Origin: Bog-473 sp963751335
Lineage (GTDB): Bacteria > Actinomycetota > Acidimicrobiia > Acidimicrobiales > RAAP-2
Length of the DNA stretch: 64,000 nt
Direction of reading: 5' to 3'
Assembly: GCA_963751335.1 (NCBI GenBank)
Contig: CAVVUB010000008.1
Location: 930,001 to 994,000, forward strand
How positions within the stretch are numbered: the stretch's first letter is position 1; each line of letters opens with the position of its first letter. Below are positions 8,866 through 16,841 of this stretch, in pieces. The notes beneath the pieces are model-generated. The model was not told the DNA's origin, searched no databases, and saw only the letters and a list, made by a program, of their open reading frames with translations. The translations under genes and the position numbers were made by a program.

Positions 8866-9672
8866 TTAGTCACCGATTACGGCATATGAGATGCGCGGTT
8901 CAAAAGGGAACCGCCTAATGCGGAGACTGTTCAGAGGCAACGTGTCCAGCACGGCCAGTGTCTCGCCCGGAAACGCCTCTTCGTTCAGTTCGTCGAACAC
9001 GATGATTCCCCCCGCGGAATGCGGGGGAGAAACAGTTCCAAGGCGAGCCGCGTGGGCTTGTACATGTCGAAGTCGAGATAGAGGCAGCTCACTACGAGAT
9101 GTGGGTAGTCCTCGAGATATTTGGGCCCCGTCTCCAAGAAATCGCCTCGGACGACCTCAACCTTCGGTATGTGACTGATAAAGCGGTTCGCATCGAAAAG
9201 GTCGACGGCGGCCAAGATGTCCTCATATCCTCCAGAGGCCGAAAATCCTCCCTCGTGCATGTAGCTGGACTTCCGCTCCGACTTTCCCAGCTGGTCGTGT
9301 TCGTCCACCTCGGAAAAGCCGGTGAAGGTATCGAAGCCGATAACGCGGCGCTGGAAGTTGTAGGGCTCGAGGATGGCCGATAACTTTGCAAAACTCAGCA
9401 ACCCTCCGCCGAGCAGAACGCCGCACTCAATGATGGAACCCTGGATGTCAGCTACAATTTTTGAAGAGTTCATAACGGGCCAAGAAGCGAGCCAGGCTCT
9501 GCCGGGGGGCATATTTGGGGAAGTTCTCGAGCTTCTCTGTCGCGGTGCCGGCACTGTTTGTGAAGTATCGCTCTAGAGCCGCCCGAGCCTCAACATCACC
9601 ACTGGTCTGGGTCTTCGGATCGTGTGCTGAGGGTGAAACTTCGTGGATTTGATCGTCTTCGTCATCGCTCAT
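8866..9672 (-). pseudogene. TylF/MycF-like SAM-dependent O-methyltransferase, frameshifted
   Basis: The pieces add up to a macrocin-O-methyltransferase-type protein: MSDDEDDQ to ALERYFTNSAG and LARFLARYELFK, then IVADIQGSIIECGVLLGGG, GFDTFTGFSEVDEHD, LYLDFDMYKPT, and finally IIVFDELNEEAFPGETLAV to ISYAVIGD. The first junction is broken at the run of five T at 9458-9462 and the second at the run of six C at 9008-9013 (plus-strand letters), where seven bases would restore the frame. A ribosome binding site (AGGAAGG) precedes the ATG at 9672. Such enzymes methylate sugar hydroxyls in antibiotics and surface glycans. As written, the longest single piece lacks the N-terminus and the last 45 residues. 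Confidence 0.75.
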
Positions 9673-10155
9673 GGTCGGTACCTTCCTGGAGGTTAGCGCT
9701 CCTCCACAATCCTTCGTGGCTTGCCCCTCTCGAGGGCTCAAAGCCGCGTAGGGGCGCCATACCAATCCCTGCCCGTGTGTCCCGATTCGTTAGGTCACCC
9801 ACGCTTTTCCCATCTCAGTGACGAAGCCGAGGGTACGGGCGGTCAGGCTTCATGATCCGCGTCACCTCGCCGACACCGGTCACTTCGCCACGAGTGCGCG
9901 TGAACACGGTGGCGCGGGCGACCGGGCGACCGACGACCCGGGTGACCGGGTGACGCCGACGCCGTCCCGACGCGGCCCCGACGCTCCAGGCCTCGGGGCA
10001 CTGCCTCGAATGCCCAAGAGGCCGGCTGCAGTGGTGCGCGCGGCTCTTCTCGACAATCCCACCGACCGGACAACGGCGGACGTCGCGACGATCGTCATTG
10101 GCGCAGCGCAGCGCATTGGGCGGCGGCCCGACCGGTTGCGTGCGAACCTGAGGAG
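9673..10155. other. Intergenic region, no supported gene
   Basis: This stretch lies between two divergent genes and must hold their promoters. A 124-codon plus-strand frame (9818-10192) has unlikely composition for a protein, overlaps the next gene and is not called. One segment (VRLHDPRHLA near 9843) resembles the His-x-x-Arg box of tyrosine recombinases, but nothing around it supports this. Confidence 0.4.
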
Positions 10156-10860
10156 ATGGATCTGGCCGAGCTCCTGGCCATACCCGGAATGAGAGAGGAG
10201 TGCGTGCTGCGCTCCAAGGTCGGCTTCATGGCACTCCATGGCGGGTCACAGGACCGGGGCACCGAGCACATTGCCGGCCGGGCCGCCGAGCAGGCCGGAG
10301 CCTCCTACTACGGGATCTTGCATCCGTCCGACCTGCGGGTCCACCTTACGTCTCGGCTTCACGATCCTGCCCACTCGGTCCAGTTGCGGGCTTTCTTGAT
10401 GCATGTCGATGTCGCCATCTCGGTGCATGGCTTCGGGCGTGACGGCTTTGCCCTGTGGATCGATCACGACTGCGGCCTCATGATCGAACCGTACGGGCCA
10501 GCAGTTCGGGGGAGACAGACCGGACCGTTGCGGGGCATCATTCTGGGAGGATTGAACGTGCAATTGCTCCATCGCGCGCGGGAACTGTTCGCCCAGCGCT
10601 TCGGGGGTTACCAGGTCGCCGACGAACGCGTGCGGCTCGGCTTTCACCCCGACAATCCCGTCAACCTTGCCTCGGCCCGCGGCGTCCAGCTCGAGCTGCC
10701 GCCCGGTCTACGCGGAATCGGCGATTTCGGCGAGATCCTGGTTCCCCGACAGGACGGAATCGTGAACGAGGTGGTGGCGGCTCTCGTCGAACTGGCGAAG
10801 CGGGCCGCGGAACTGGTGCGCATGACGTCGGTGGACCCTTCGAAGCCGACGAGTGACTGA
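10156..10860 (+). CDS. Poly-gamma-glutamate hydrolase family protein (DUF867)
   Basis: The 234-residue protein shows the signature of the phage-type poly-gamma-glutamate hydrolases (PghP/YjqB-like): ALHGGSQDRGTEHIA (metal-binding His and Glu), followed by SYYGILHPSDLRVHLTS and the later VAISVHGFGRD. These are zinc carboxypeptidase-like enzymes that cut gamma-linked polyglutamate. Phages use them to pass a capsule; chromosomal copies in actinobacteria have no settled role. No signal peptide is visible, so it would act inside the cell or be released by lysis. The ATG at 10156 follows GAACCTGAGGAG, a fair ribosome binding site. It stands alone. Confidence 0.82.
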   Translation: MDLAELLAIPGMREECVLRSKVGFMALHGGSQDRGTEHIAGRAAEQAGASYYGILHPSDLRVHLTSRLHDPAHSVQLRAFLMHVDVAISVHGFGRDGFALWIDHDCGLMIEPYGPAVRGRQTGPLRGIILGGLNVQLLHRARELFAQRFGGYQVADERVRLGFHPDNPVNLASARGVQLELPPGLRGIGDFGEILVPRQDGIVNEVVAALVELAKRAAELVRMTSVDPSKPTSD

Positions 10861-11147
10861 GCAAGCCACTCGAAGGGACCGGCTCTGCATGCTCACGCTT
10901 GGAGAAGAGAACTCGTGAAGACCGGACAAGTGCGGACGCGAAATCTGGACCCGTCAGATCATCGGGCTGAATAGCGGCCCGATCAGCGGGCTGCGGACCG
11001 TCGTTCAACGGCCTCGAGGTAGGCCAGCTCGAGTCGTCATGTCCGGTGAACCGGAGCGATCGCAGGTCCGTCACGCTCGTGTTTGTTCAACGTTCCGCTT
11101 TGATGTCACGGTTCGAATGCTCTTGCCGAAACCCTTCGCCAACGTGC

Positions 11148-11660
11148 TCATACGTCTGCGCTGCCGTACAGCTCCACCTTGACGTGGACTTCGGGGTAGA
11201 CCCGGACCATGAGCATGCTCGGAGGTTTCATTCCGAACTGGCGGATATCAAAGGTGTCCTCACCAGAGAGCAGAACGGTCCCGGGCCCAATATCGATGTC
11301 CATCTCGTGCTCGAACGTGAGGGTCTTGCCGTGGAATGAGATGTCGCCTGTGACCCAGTAGTGGGGGTGCTCGCCGGTGGGGGAGATTCGCGACAGGGAA
11401 CCCCCGACGGTCGGATGCCGCCGGGCATCGATGCGTCGGCGCAGCTCGCGGTCGTAGAGGTGATTTCCCGATGTCAACCGCTCGACCGCGAGGGTGAGAG
11501 CCCCGCCGACGGGCTGGTCCAGATCGAGGGATCCGTCGTCCCGGGTCGCCGCTTCGAACCATCCGGTCAGACCCCGCGTCTCGGTATTGATGGGGTGGAG
11601 GCTTGATCGGGCGCTCACCCAGATGCAAGATCGCACCGAATCGAGCATGTAACGCGTCAT
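11148..11660 (-). CDS. YceI-family lipocalin-like protein
   Basis: This 170-residue protein fits the YceI family: an all-beta barrel that holds polyisoprenoid or other hydrophobic ligands. Visible features are the early DSVRSCIWVSARSSLHPI strand pair, GLTGWFEA, the alternating hydrophobic strands of the middle, and the closing MLMVRVYPEVHVKVELYG. It has no signal peptide, unlike periplasmic E. coli YceI; cytosolic forms are common in actinobacteria. The ATG at 11660 has GGAGGG seven bases upstream; the open frame extends further but without a site. It is divergent from the redox operon, separated by about 260 bases that should hold both promoters. Confidence 0.8.
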   Translation of the reverse strand: MTRYMLDSVRSCIWVSARSSLHPINTETRGLTGWFEAATRDDGSLDLDQPVGGALTLAVERLTSGNHLYDRELRRRIDARRHPTVGGSLSRISPTGEHPHYWVTGDISFHGKTLTFEHEMDIDIGPGTVLLSGEDTFDIRQFGMKPPSMLMVRVYPEVHVKVELYGSADV

Positions 11661-11918
11661 TGCGGCCCTCCGTGTCCGCGGCACTCCTCGGGGCCTCGGC
11701 CGCAGAAGTCTCGAATATTGGCATACCGGTGCCAAGTCTCCCTTCCGGTCGACCTCACTTCGTTAGGGCGACTGACGGGCAGGAGCCGGGCGGTAGGGAC
11801 TTTCCTTTCACCGCCCCGCGCCGACGGGATGTCACAGGAAGCGCACAGCGCGTCCTGAGCGGGGGTGGAATCGGGGCTGTTCGGATGAACACGTTCCGCC
11901 AGCGGAGGTTGTTGATCG

Positions 11919-12263
11919 ATGAGACACCTACCCCAAGTGAAAGGGCCCGAGAGGAGGGCCATGGCGCAGTCCCGGCTGCGTGTCATGTCGCGCTGTGGCG
12001 TGCTGGCGGTCACGGGGGCGACCGCCGTGATCGCCGTGGTGGTGGCCCGAGAGCACCCCGGCTCGAGCTCACCGGGCTCCTCCACCACGGCGAGCAGGGC
12101 AACGTCCGCCCCGACCGACGGAACCACCTCGACGACGAGCAGTTCGTCGACGCCGTCGTCAGACGGCGGGGGAACCTCGAGAACGACCACCACCACCACC
12201 ACCACAGCACCATCCTCCACCTCGTCCACGCCGATGGTGACGTCCGGAGGCACCACACGATGA
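11919..12263 (+). CDS. Membrane-anchored Thr/Ser-rich protein heading the redox operon
   Basis: The 114-residue product has a basic N-terminus, one transmembrane helix or uncleaved signal anchor (about residues 27-44, GVLAVTGATAVIAVVVA), and then an extended Ser/Thr/Gly linker with a run of eight Thr. In related actinobacterial operons the same anchor-plus-linker normally continues into an FMN-binding domain that ApbE flavinylates; here the linker ends at the stop that overlaps the apbE start (ATGA at 12260-12263). It may therefore be a truncated flavoprotein anchor. An ATG at 11961 with AGGAGG only three bases away is an alternative start. Function is unknown. Confidence 0.65.
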   Translation: MRHLPQVKGPERRAMAQSRLRVMSRCGVLAVTGATAVIAVVVAREHPGSSSPGSSTTASRATSAPTDGTTSTTSSSSTPSSDGGGTSRTTTTTTTTAPSSTSSTPMVTSGGTTR

Positions 12264-13207
12264 CAGGGACGGTCGCGCCCGATGCCGGTCTGACGGCTCG
12301 TTCGTTCCGGGCCATCGGAACCACGGTCAGCGTGGTCGTGCAGCAGCCGGACCAAGCCGACCTTGCCGAGCGCATGCTCGACCGAGCGCTCAAGGAGATC
12401 GACCTGGCGTGCAGCCGGTTCCGCGAGGACTCAGAGCTGGCCATGCTCCACGCCGAGGCGGGACGTACGGTGCGGGTCTCGGGCTTGCTGTTCGAGGCCC
12501 TCGAGGTGGCCTGCATGGTCGCGGCCCGCACCCGTGGCGCCGTCGATCCCACAGTCGGCAACGCTATCTGTGCACTCGGGTACGACGCCGACCTCGCCCA
12601 GGTGCACGCTCGCGGTCCTCTGGCCCCACTGGCCCTCGGGGTGGTGCCCGGCTACTCGCACGTGCAGCTCAATCCTCGCACGAGTTCGGTCCGCATCCCG
12701 AAGGGCGTGCGTCTCGACCTCGGTTCGAGCGCCAAGGCATTGGCGGCGGACCGCGCTGCGGCGCGGATCGCCCACGCCCTCAACGGTGGGGTGCTGGTCA
12801 GCTTGGGTGGTGACGTTGCCGTCGCCGGTCCGTCGCCGCGTGACGGCTGGGCTGTGGGCATCGCTCATGATTCGTCGGCCCCTGCGGAGGAGGTTGATCA
12901 GGTGGTCGCTATCGGGCACGGCGGGCTGGCCAGTTCTGCCGTCGGGGCCCGGACTTGGAGGTCGGCCGAACGCGAGGTGCACCACATTGTCGATCCCCGC
13001 ACCGGTGACTGCGCCGAGGCCCACTGGTCGCTCGTATCTGCCACGGGGGTCTCGTGCGTGGAGGCCAACCTTGTCACCACTGCGTCGCTCGTTTGGGGGG
13101 CCGAGGCACTCGACCAACTCCGCCGCTTCGACCAGTCCGTCCGATTGGTCCGCTTCGACGGGAGGGTCTTCAGCGTAAACGGCTGGCCGCACGAGGAAAC
13201 AACATGA
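12260..13207 (+). CDS. apbE: FAD:protein FMN transferase (ApbE family)
   Basis: This 315-residue protein attaches FMN from FAD to Thr or Ser of target flavoproteins. Family marks are the N-terminal FRAIGTTVSVVV, the GAVDPTVGNAI segment, LDLGSSAKALAADRAA (the usual DLGgiaKGyavDr motif), VSLGGDVAVAG and the HHIVDPRTG loop. No signal peptide or lipobox is evident in the reading that starts at 12260, so the enzyme may act in the cytoplasm, which would be unusual for targets outside the membrane. The ATG overlaps the stop of the upstream gene and its own stop overlaps the next start, so it is translationally coupled on both sides. Confidence 0.92.
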   Translation: MTGTVAPDAGLTARSFRAIGTTVSVVVQQPDQADLAERMLDRALKEIDLACSRFREDSELAMLHAEAGRTVRVSGLLFEALEVACMVAARTRGAVDPTVGNAICALGYDADLAQVHARGPLAPLALGVVPGYSHVQLNPRTSSVRIPKGVRLDLGSSAKALAADRAAARIAHALNGGVLVSLGGDVAVAGPSPRDGWAVGIAHDSSAPAEEVDQVVAIGHGGLASSAVGARTWRSAEREVHHIVDPRTGDCAEAHWSLVSATGVSCVEANLVTTASLVWGAEALDQLRRFDQSVRLVRFDGRVFSVNGWPHEETT

Positions 13208-13827
13208 ACTCAACCGCGTTCTGGTATGCCACCCGGGCCACCGGGTTGATGGGGCTCATCCTGCTCACCACCACGATGGTGCTGGGCATCACCACCACCA
13301 CCCGGGCCCGGGCGCGCCGGTGGCCCGGGTTCGCCCAACAGGAAATGCATCGGCGCCTCTCCATGATGGCGGCGGTGTTCGTCGCGCTCCACGTGCTGAC
13401 CAGCGTCCTCGACACGTACGTCGACATCGGTTGGACGGCAGTCGTGGTGCCCTTCACGTCGGGCTACGACAGCTTCTGGGTGGGGGTTGGTGCTGTCTCG
13501 CTGGATCTGATGGCCGCAGTGCTGGTGACGAGCCTGCTGCGCTCTCGCCTGCGACCGGACACCTGGCGTGCCCTGCACTGGTTGGCCTACCTCTGCTGGC
13601 CGGTCGCCCTCGCCCACACGTTTGGCATGGGCACCGATTCGGGCGAACCATGGGTGATTGCGCTCGGGGTGGTCTGTGTGGCCACCGTCCTGGCGTCCCT
13701 GGTCTGGCGGATGGTCGTCGTCTCGCGTCAGAGGGCAGCGCGCACGGCGCACTCAGCGGTCGGCGGCGTGCCGCCCAAGCACCTCACGCTCGGCGGCAGC
13801 AGCGGTCCGGGAGCGCGCCGTGGTTAG
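13204..13827 (+). CDS. Ferric-reductase-like membrane cytochrome (bis-heme b type)
   Basis: The 207-residue protein has about five to six hydrophobic segments and paired histidines in the right places for two b hemes: MHRRLSMM and VALHVLTS on one side of the fold, ALHWLAYLCW and VALAHTFGMG on the other. This is the ferric reductase/NOX/YedZ transmembrane domain without the FAD/NAD(P)H part. It would pass electrons across the membrane, with the NuoF-like protein and ferredoxin encoded next as cytosolic donors. It starts at an ATGA overlap with apbE, and its stop overlaps the GTG of the next gene by eight bases. Confidence 0.88.
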   Translation: MNSTAFWYATRATGLMGLILLTTTMVLGITTTTRARARRWPGFAQQEMHRRLSMMAAVFVALHVLTSVLDTYVDIGWTAVVVPFTSGYDSFWVGVGAVSLDLMAAVLVTSLLRSRLRPDTWRALHWLAYLCWPVALAHTFGMGTDSGEPWVIALGVVCVATVLASLVWRMVVVSRQRAARTAHSAVGGVPPKHLTLGGSSGPGARRG

Positions 13828-15103
13828 CGTCGAAGGGACCGTCGCCGCTCCTGGCCGGTACCGCATCCTCGGTCATCCGACAGATCTTGCCGGCCATGTG
13901 GCAGCCCTCGGCCCACTGCCGGTATCCACCTCGCCCGGACCGGAGTGGCAGGACGCTTTTGTCGGCACGCTCGAGGCGTCCGGTCTGACCGGCCGCGGCG
14001 GAGCCGGGTTCCCCGCCGCCATCAAAGTGGCAATGACCCGCGGCGCAGGATCAGGCGGCACCATTCTCGTGAATGCCATGGAGGGGGAGCCGGCCAGCGA
14101 CAAGGACAAGCTTCTGCTGATCCGCTCCCCTCACATGGTGCTCGACGGCGCTCAGCTCTTCGCAGCGGCCACCGGCGCCGCGCGGGTCACCGTGTGCGTG
14201 CCCGCCGGCCGCCATGAGGTGGCCGCCGCCACGGCGCATGCCCTCGCCGAGCGGACCGCGGCGGGCTGGACTGTTGTGCCCGAGCAACTGGTACGCCCGC
14301 CTGACCGTTACGTGGCCGGCGAGGAGTCGGCGTTGGTGCGGTGGGTGGAGAGCGGTAGGTCCCTACCGTCGCTCCGACCCGACAAAGGGACGCCCTTGCG
14401 CGTCGGGCGCCGGACGGCGCTGATCCACAATGCGGAGACTTTGGCCCACGTGTGCATGATCGGACGGTTCGGGGCCGAAGCCTTTCGCAGCCATGGACCG
14501 ATCGATGATCCCGGGACCTCGCTCATCACCATTTCGGGGGCCGTGACACACCCCGGAGTGGTCGAAGTCGTCAGGGGGACTTCCCTTCTCGATATTGTGA
14601 ATCGGGCGAACCCGATGCGTCCCCCGGTTGCACTCCTCATCGGCGGCTACGGCGGCAGCTGGGTGGGACCTGACCGTTTCGCGACGCCGTACGCCTCGCT
14701 GCCACTCCGTGCCGTGGGCGCGAACGCCGGCGTCGGCATCCTGATCGTGCTCAGCGATGAAGCATGTGGCCTGACCGAGACGGCACGGGTGGCGAACTTC
14801 ATGGCAGGCCAGAGTTCGGGCCAGTGTGGTCCCTGTGTGTACGGCCTGCCGGCCATCGCCGACGACTTGACCCGACTCGCTCGCGGCGCGGCCGACTCCG
14901 ATCTGTTGGACCGGCTGGGCCGGCGCCTCAGTGTCGTGAACGGACGGGGCGCCTGCCGTCATCCCGACGGTGTGGTGAGTCTGGTGCGCAGCGCGCTGGT
15001 CGTGTTCGAGGAAGACGCCCGGGCCCACGCCCGTGGCGTGCCCTGTCCCCGTTGGAACGCACCGAGCCGGATGCGGTTTCCCGCCGTCAGCCAGGCAGCA
15101 TGA
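13820..15103 (+). CDS. NuoF/RnfC-like NADH dehydrogenase subunit with SLBB domain
   Basis: The 427-residue protein resembles the 51-kDa subunit of complex I: GRGGAGFP (about 58-65) and NAMEGEPASDKDK (about 85-97) form the FMN and NADH site, ISGAVTHPGVVEV is the SLBB domain, and the C-terminal part carries the iron-sulfur helical domain. The cluster motif reads QSSGQCGPC plus a later ACRHPDG, so one of the four NuoF cysteines is Ser; a three-Cys or differently ligated cluster would follow. In this operon it probably oxidises NADH or reduced ferredoxin and feeds the membrane cytochrome. The GTG at 13820 is preferred because it sits within the end of the upstream gene, in keeping with the coupled layout. 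Confidence 0.88.
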   Translation: MVSVEGTVAAPGRYRILGHPTDLAGHVAALGPLPVSTSPGPEWQDAFVGTLEASGLTGRGGAGFPAAIKVAMTRGAGSGGTILVNAMEGEPASDKDKLLLIRSPHMVLDGAQLFAAATGAARVTVCVPAGRHEVAAATAHALAERTAAGWTVVPEQLVRPPDRYVAGEESALVRWVESGRSLPSLRPDKGTPLRVGRRTALIHNAETLAHVCMIGRFGAEAFRSHGPIDDPGTSLITISGAVTHPGVVEVVRGTSLLDIVNRANPMRPPVALLIGGYGGSWVGPDRFATPYASLPLRAVGANAGVGILIVLSDEACGLTETARVANFMAGQSSGQCGPCVYGLPAIADDLTRLARGAADSDLLDRLGRRLSVVNGRGACRHPDGVVSLVRSALVVFEEDARAHARGVPCPRWNAPSRMRFPAVSQAA

Positions 15104-15315
15104 GCGGTCTGCGGATCTTGATCGATCCCGTGGCGTGCGACGCCTACGGCTATTGCGCCGAGCTGCTGCCCGAAGCCGTCACGCTCGACGAATGGGGGTA
15201 CCCATTGGTCGACGGCAAGCCGATTCCGCCCGAGCTGGCCGCGGTCGCACGCCGAGCTGCACGCGACTGCCCTCGGCGGGCCATCACGCTGCGCGAACGT
15301 CCGGGCGATCGTTGA
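15100..15315 (+). CDS. Ferredoxin, single-cluster (probably [3Fe-4S])
   Basis: This 71-residue protein has the compact actinobacterial ferredoxin pattern: ACDAYGYC (two Cys separated by five residues) and DCPRRAI near the C-terminus. With three obvious ligands it probably binds a [3Fe-4S] centre, as in the ferredoxins that serve P450s. Its ATG overlaps the NuoF-like stop (ATGA), making it the last member of the five-gene redox operon; an intracellular electron shuttle between the NuoF-like protein and a further partner is the simplest role. The P450 at 17746-19044 is a conceivable but unproven client. Confidence 0.88.
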   Translation: MSGLRILIDPVACDAYGYCAELLPEAVTLDEWGYPLVDGKPIPPELAAVARRAARDCPRRAITLRERPGDR

Positions 15316-15360
15316 CGAGTCGGACCACAATGGCGGTATGCCCATGGTTCCCGGAGGCCA

Positions 15361-15822
15361 ATGCCACCATCACCCGTGCTAATCCGCAGGGCGGCCGACG
15401 CCGACTTGCCCCGGATCGTCCAGCTCTTGGTGAGCGGTTCCGTTCCGGGCGAGACCTCTCCGGAGGTTGGGGACATCGCCCTCTACCGATCAGCCCTTCA
15501 CGAGATCGAGAATGGCGCCGGAGCGGTATTGGTGGCCCAGCTCGGTGACGAGGTGGTGGGGGTCTGCCAGCTCATCGTGTTCCGTCACCTGCAACAGCGC
15601 GGCGGTCTCTGCGCCGAGATCGAGTCCGTGCACGTGGACACCGACCATCGGAGCGCCGGCATCGGCTCGACCCTCGTGGCTGAGGCCATCGACCGAGCCC
15701 GGGCACTCGGCTGTTACCGCGTCCAGCTGACCTCCAATCGTGCCCGAGAGGATGCCCACCGCTTCTACGAGCGGCTCGGATTCGTGCCCTCCCACGTCGG
15801 CTACAAGCTCTTTCTCTCGTGA
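15361..15822 (+). CDS. GNAT-family N-acetyltransferase
   Basis: The 153-residue protein has the complete GNAT fold: an N-terminal strand-helix (IRRAADADLPRIVQLL), the long central strands, the acetyl-CoA pyrophosphate loop in HRSAGIGSTLVAEAI, and the closing NRAREDAHRFYERLGFV. The sequence is closest to small-molecule or amino-group acetyltransferases of the RimI/YjgM kind; the substrate cannot be told. GGAGG lies three bases before the ATG. It follows the redox operon by 45 bases on the same strand but is probably a separate unit. Confidence 0.88.
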   Translation: MPPSPVLIRRAADADLPRIVQLLVSGSVPGETSPEVGDIALYRSALHEIENGAGAVLVAQLGDEVVGVCQLIVFRHLQQRGGLCAEIESVHVDTDHRSAGIGSTLVAEAIDRARALGCYRVQLTSNRAREDAHRFYERLGFVPSHVGYKLFLS

Positions 15823-15866
15823 CGGCCGCCGCACGGGATGACCGCTTGCCATCGGTGTGTAATCGT

Positions 15867-15880
15867 GTAATATAGTAATA
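15867..15880 (+). promoter_or_regulatory. Probable -10 element giving a leaderless transcript
   Basis: In otherwise GC-rich DNA the sequence TAATATAGTAAT lies directly before the ATG at 15880. TAATAT at 15868-15873 is a good actinobacterial -10 box and would start transcription at or within a base or two of the ATG. No Shine-Dalgarno sequence is present. This suggests a leaderless mRNA. Confidence 0.45.
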
Positions 15881-16470
15881 TGACTGATACAGGCAGAGGG
15901 TCCCAGCGGGGGCGCAGGCGCTCGGCAGAGCAGGTTCCATCGGGGCCCGAACAGGAACGGCTCATCAGCGCTTGGTTCAGCGGCCGCGTACCCGAGGGGT
16001 GGTTCGAGGGCAGCCCGACGATCGAGATCGACGGTGACGAGATTCTCATCGTCGGCAGCCTGGCGGCCCCCCAGCTGGCCGAAGGCGCCGGAGACGACGA
16101 GGTCAGGGTGGCCGAGCAGGCGCGCATCAGCGGATTCCGAGAGGAGACCAGAGGCGCCAGGGTGCGAATTGCCGAGGAGGCTCAGCCGGCGTTTCGGCGG
16201 TCGGTCTCGTGGGGCGCTCTGTGCGGAGACTCCCGAGTCCATTTCACGACAGCCGGCGTTCCCGCCATGACCCGGCTCGGGATGCGCGACAGGCGCGTGC
16301 TCGACACCTTGATCGATGCCGGCGTGGCCGGCAGCCGGAGCCAGGCTTTGGCCTGGTGCGTGCGCCTTGTCGGGCAGCACGAATCCGAGTGGATCGACGA
16401 GCTCCGTGAGGCCATGGCCAAGGTGGAAGCGGTGCGCAACCGGGGACCGCGGAGCGGCGATCCGGATTGA
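15880..16470 (+). CDS. Conserved actinobacterial protein of unknown function
   Basis: This 196-residue protein resembles a widespread uncharacterised actinobacterial family. It starts with a basic disordered tail, then LISAWFSGRVPEGWF, a strand-rich part ending in DGDEILIVGSL, a charged helix (FREETRGARVRIAEEA), RSVSWGALCGD, and a C-terminal helical part with TRLGMRDRRVLDTLIDAGVA and SRSQALAWCVRLVGQHE. The last segment looks like a ribbon-helix-helix-like dimer or DNA contact region, but this is only an impression. No signal or membrane segment. The gene probably has a leaderless transcript; it is followed closely by the AhpD-like gene. Confidence 0.8.
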   Translation: MTDTGRGSQRGRRRSAEQVPSGPEQERLISAWFSGRVPEGWFEGSPTIEIDGDEILIVGSLAAPQLAEGAGDDEVRVAEQARISGFREETRGARVRIAEEAQPAFRRSVSWGALCGDSRVHFTTAGVPAMTRLGMRDRRVLDTLIDAGVAGSRSQALAWCVRLVGQHESEWIDELREAMAKVEAVRNRGPRSGDPD

Positions 16471-16493
16471 CGCTGCACGTGCCAGCATGCGCC

Positions 16494-16841
16494 ATGGAAC
16501 AATTTCACCAGGTGCAGGACGAGCTGCGTGAGCCGTACCGCCAGCTACGGGAGGCCATCCCGGACGTGAGCGAGGCGTACGGGGCGCTTCACGACGCGGC
16601 AATGAAAGAGGGCGTGCTCTCGGCCAAGTTCAAGGAGCTCGTTGCTCTGGCCATCTCCATCACGCGGGAATGCGACGGTTGCATTGCTGCGCACGCTCGT
16701 GGTGCCGTGCGCCGGGGCGCGACGCGCCAGGAAGTGGTCGAGATGATCGGCGTGGCCATCAGCATGAACGGCGGACCCGGCACCGTTTGGGGTCCGCGCG
16801 CGCTTGCCGCATATCAGGAGTTCGGCGGCGAGACGGTCTGA
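16494..16841 (+). CDS. Carboxymuconolactone decarboxylase / AhpD-like protein
   Basis: The 115-residue protein has the AhpD core: ECDGCIAAHARGAVRRGATRQEVVEMIGVAISMNGGPG, here split as the CxxC pair in CDGC, the His three residues on, and the helix that follows. Stand-alone AhpD-like proteins act as peroxidase partners reducing organic peroxides, while the decarboxylases lack the CxxC; the pair here favours a redox role. ATG at 16494 is preferred by the family's normal N-terminus; a TTG at 16467 overlapping the upstream stop is possible. Its end overlaps the end of the convergent YihY gene by 28 bases. Confidence 0.85.
   Translation: MEQFHQVQDELREPYRQLREAIPDVSEAYGALHDAAMKEGVLSAKFKELVALAISITRECDGCIAAHARGAVRRGATRQEVVEMIGVAISMNGGPGTVWGPRALAAYQEFGGETV

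Noticed and set aside
9818..10192. Plus-strand frame with a VRLHDPRHLA segment resembling an integrase His-x-x-Arg box
   Set aside because: There is no further integrase similarity, and the frame overlaps the start of the DUF867 gene.
12180..12230. ACC-rich tandem repeat as a possible microsatellite or CRISPR-like element
   Set aside because: It is the coding sequence of a Thr-rich linker; similar runs encode linkers at 42890-43030 and 57440-57475.
11603..12259. Upstream extension of the apbE frame (534 residues in total)
   Set aside because: It overlaps the anchor protein gene antiphase, has shadow-like composition, and the ATG at 12260 gives the usual family length with an ATGA overlap.
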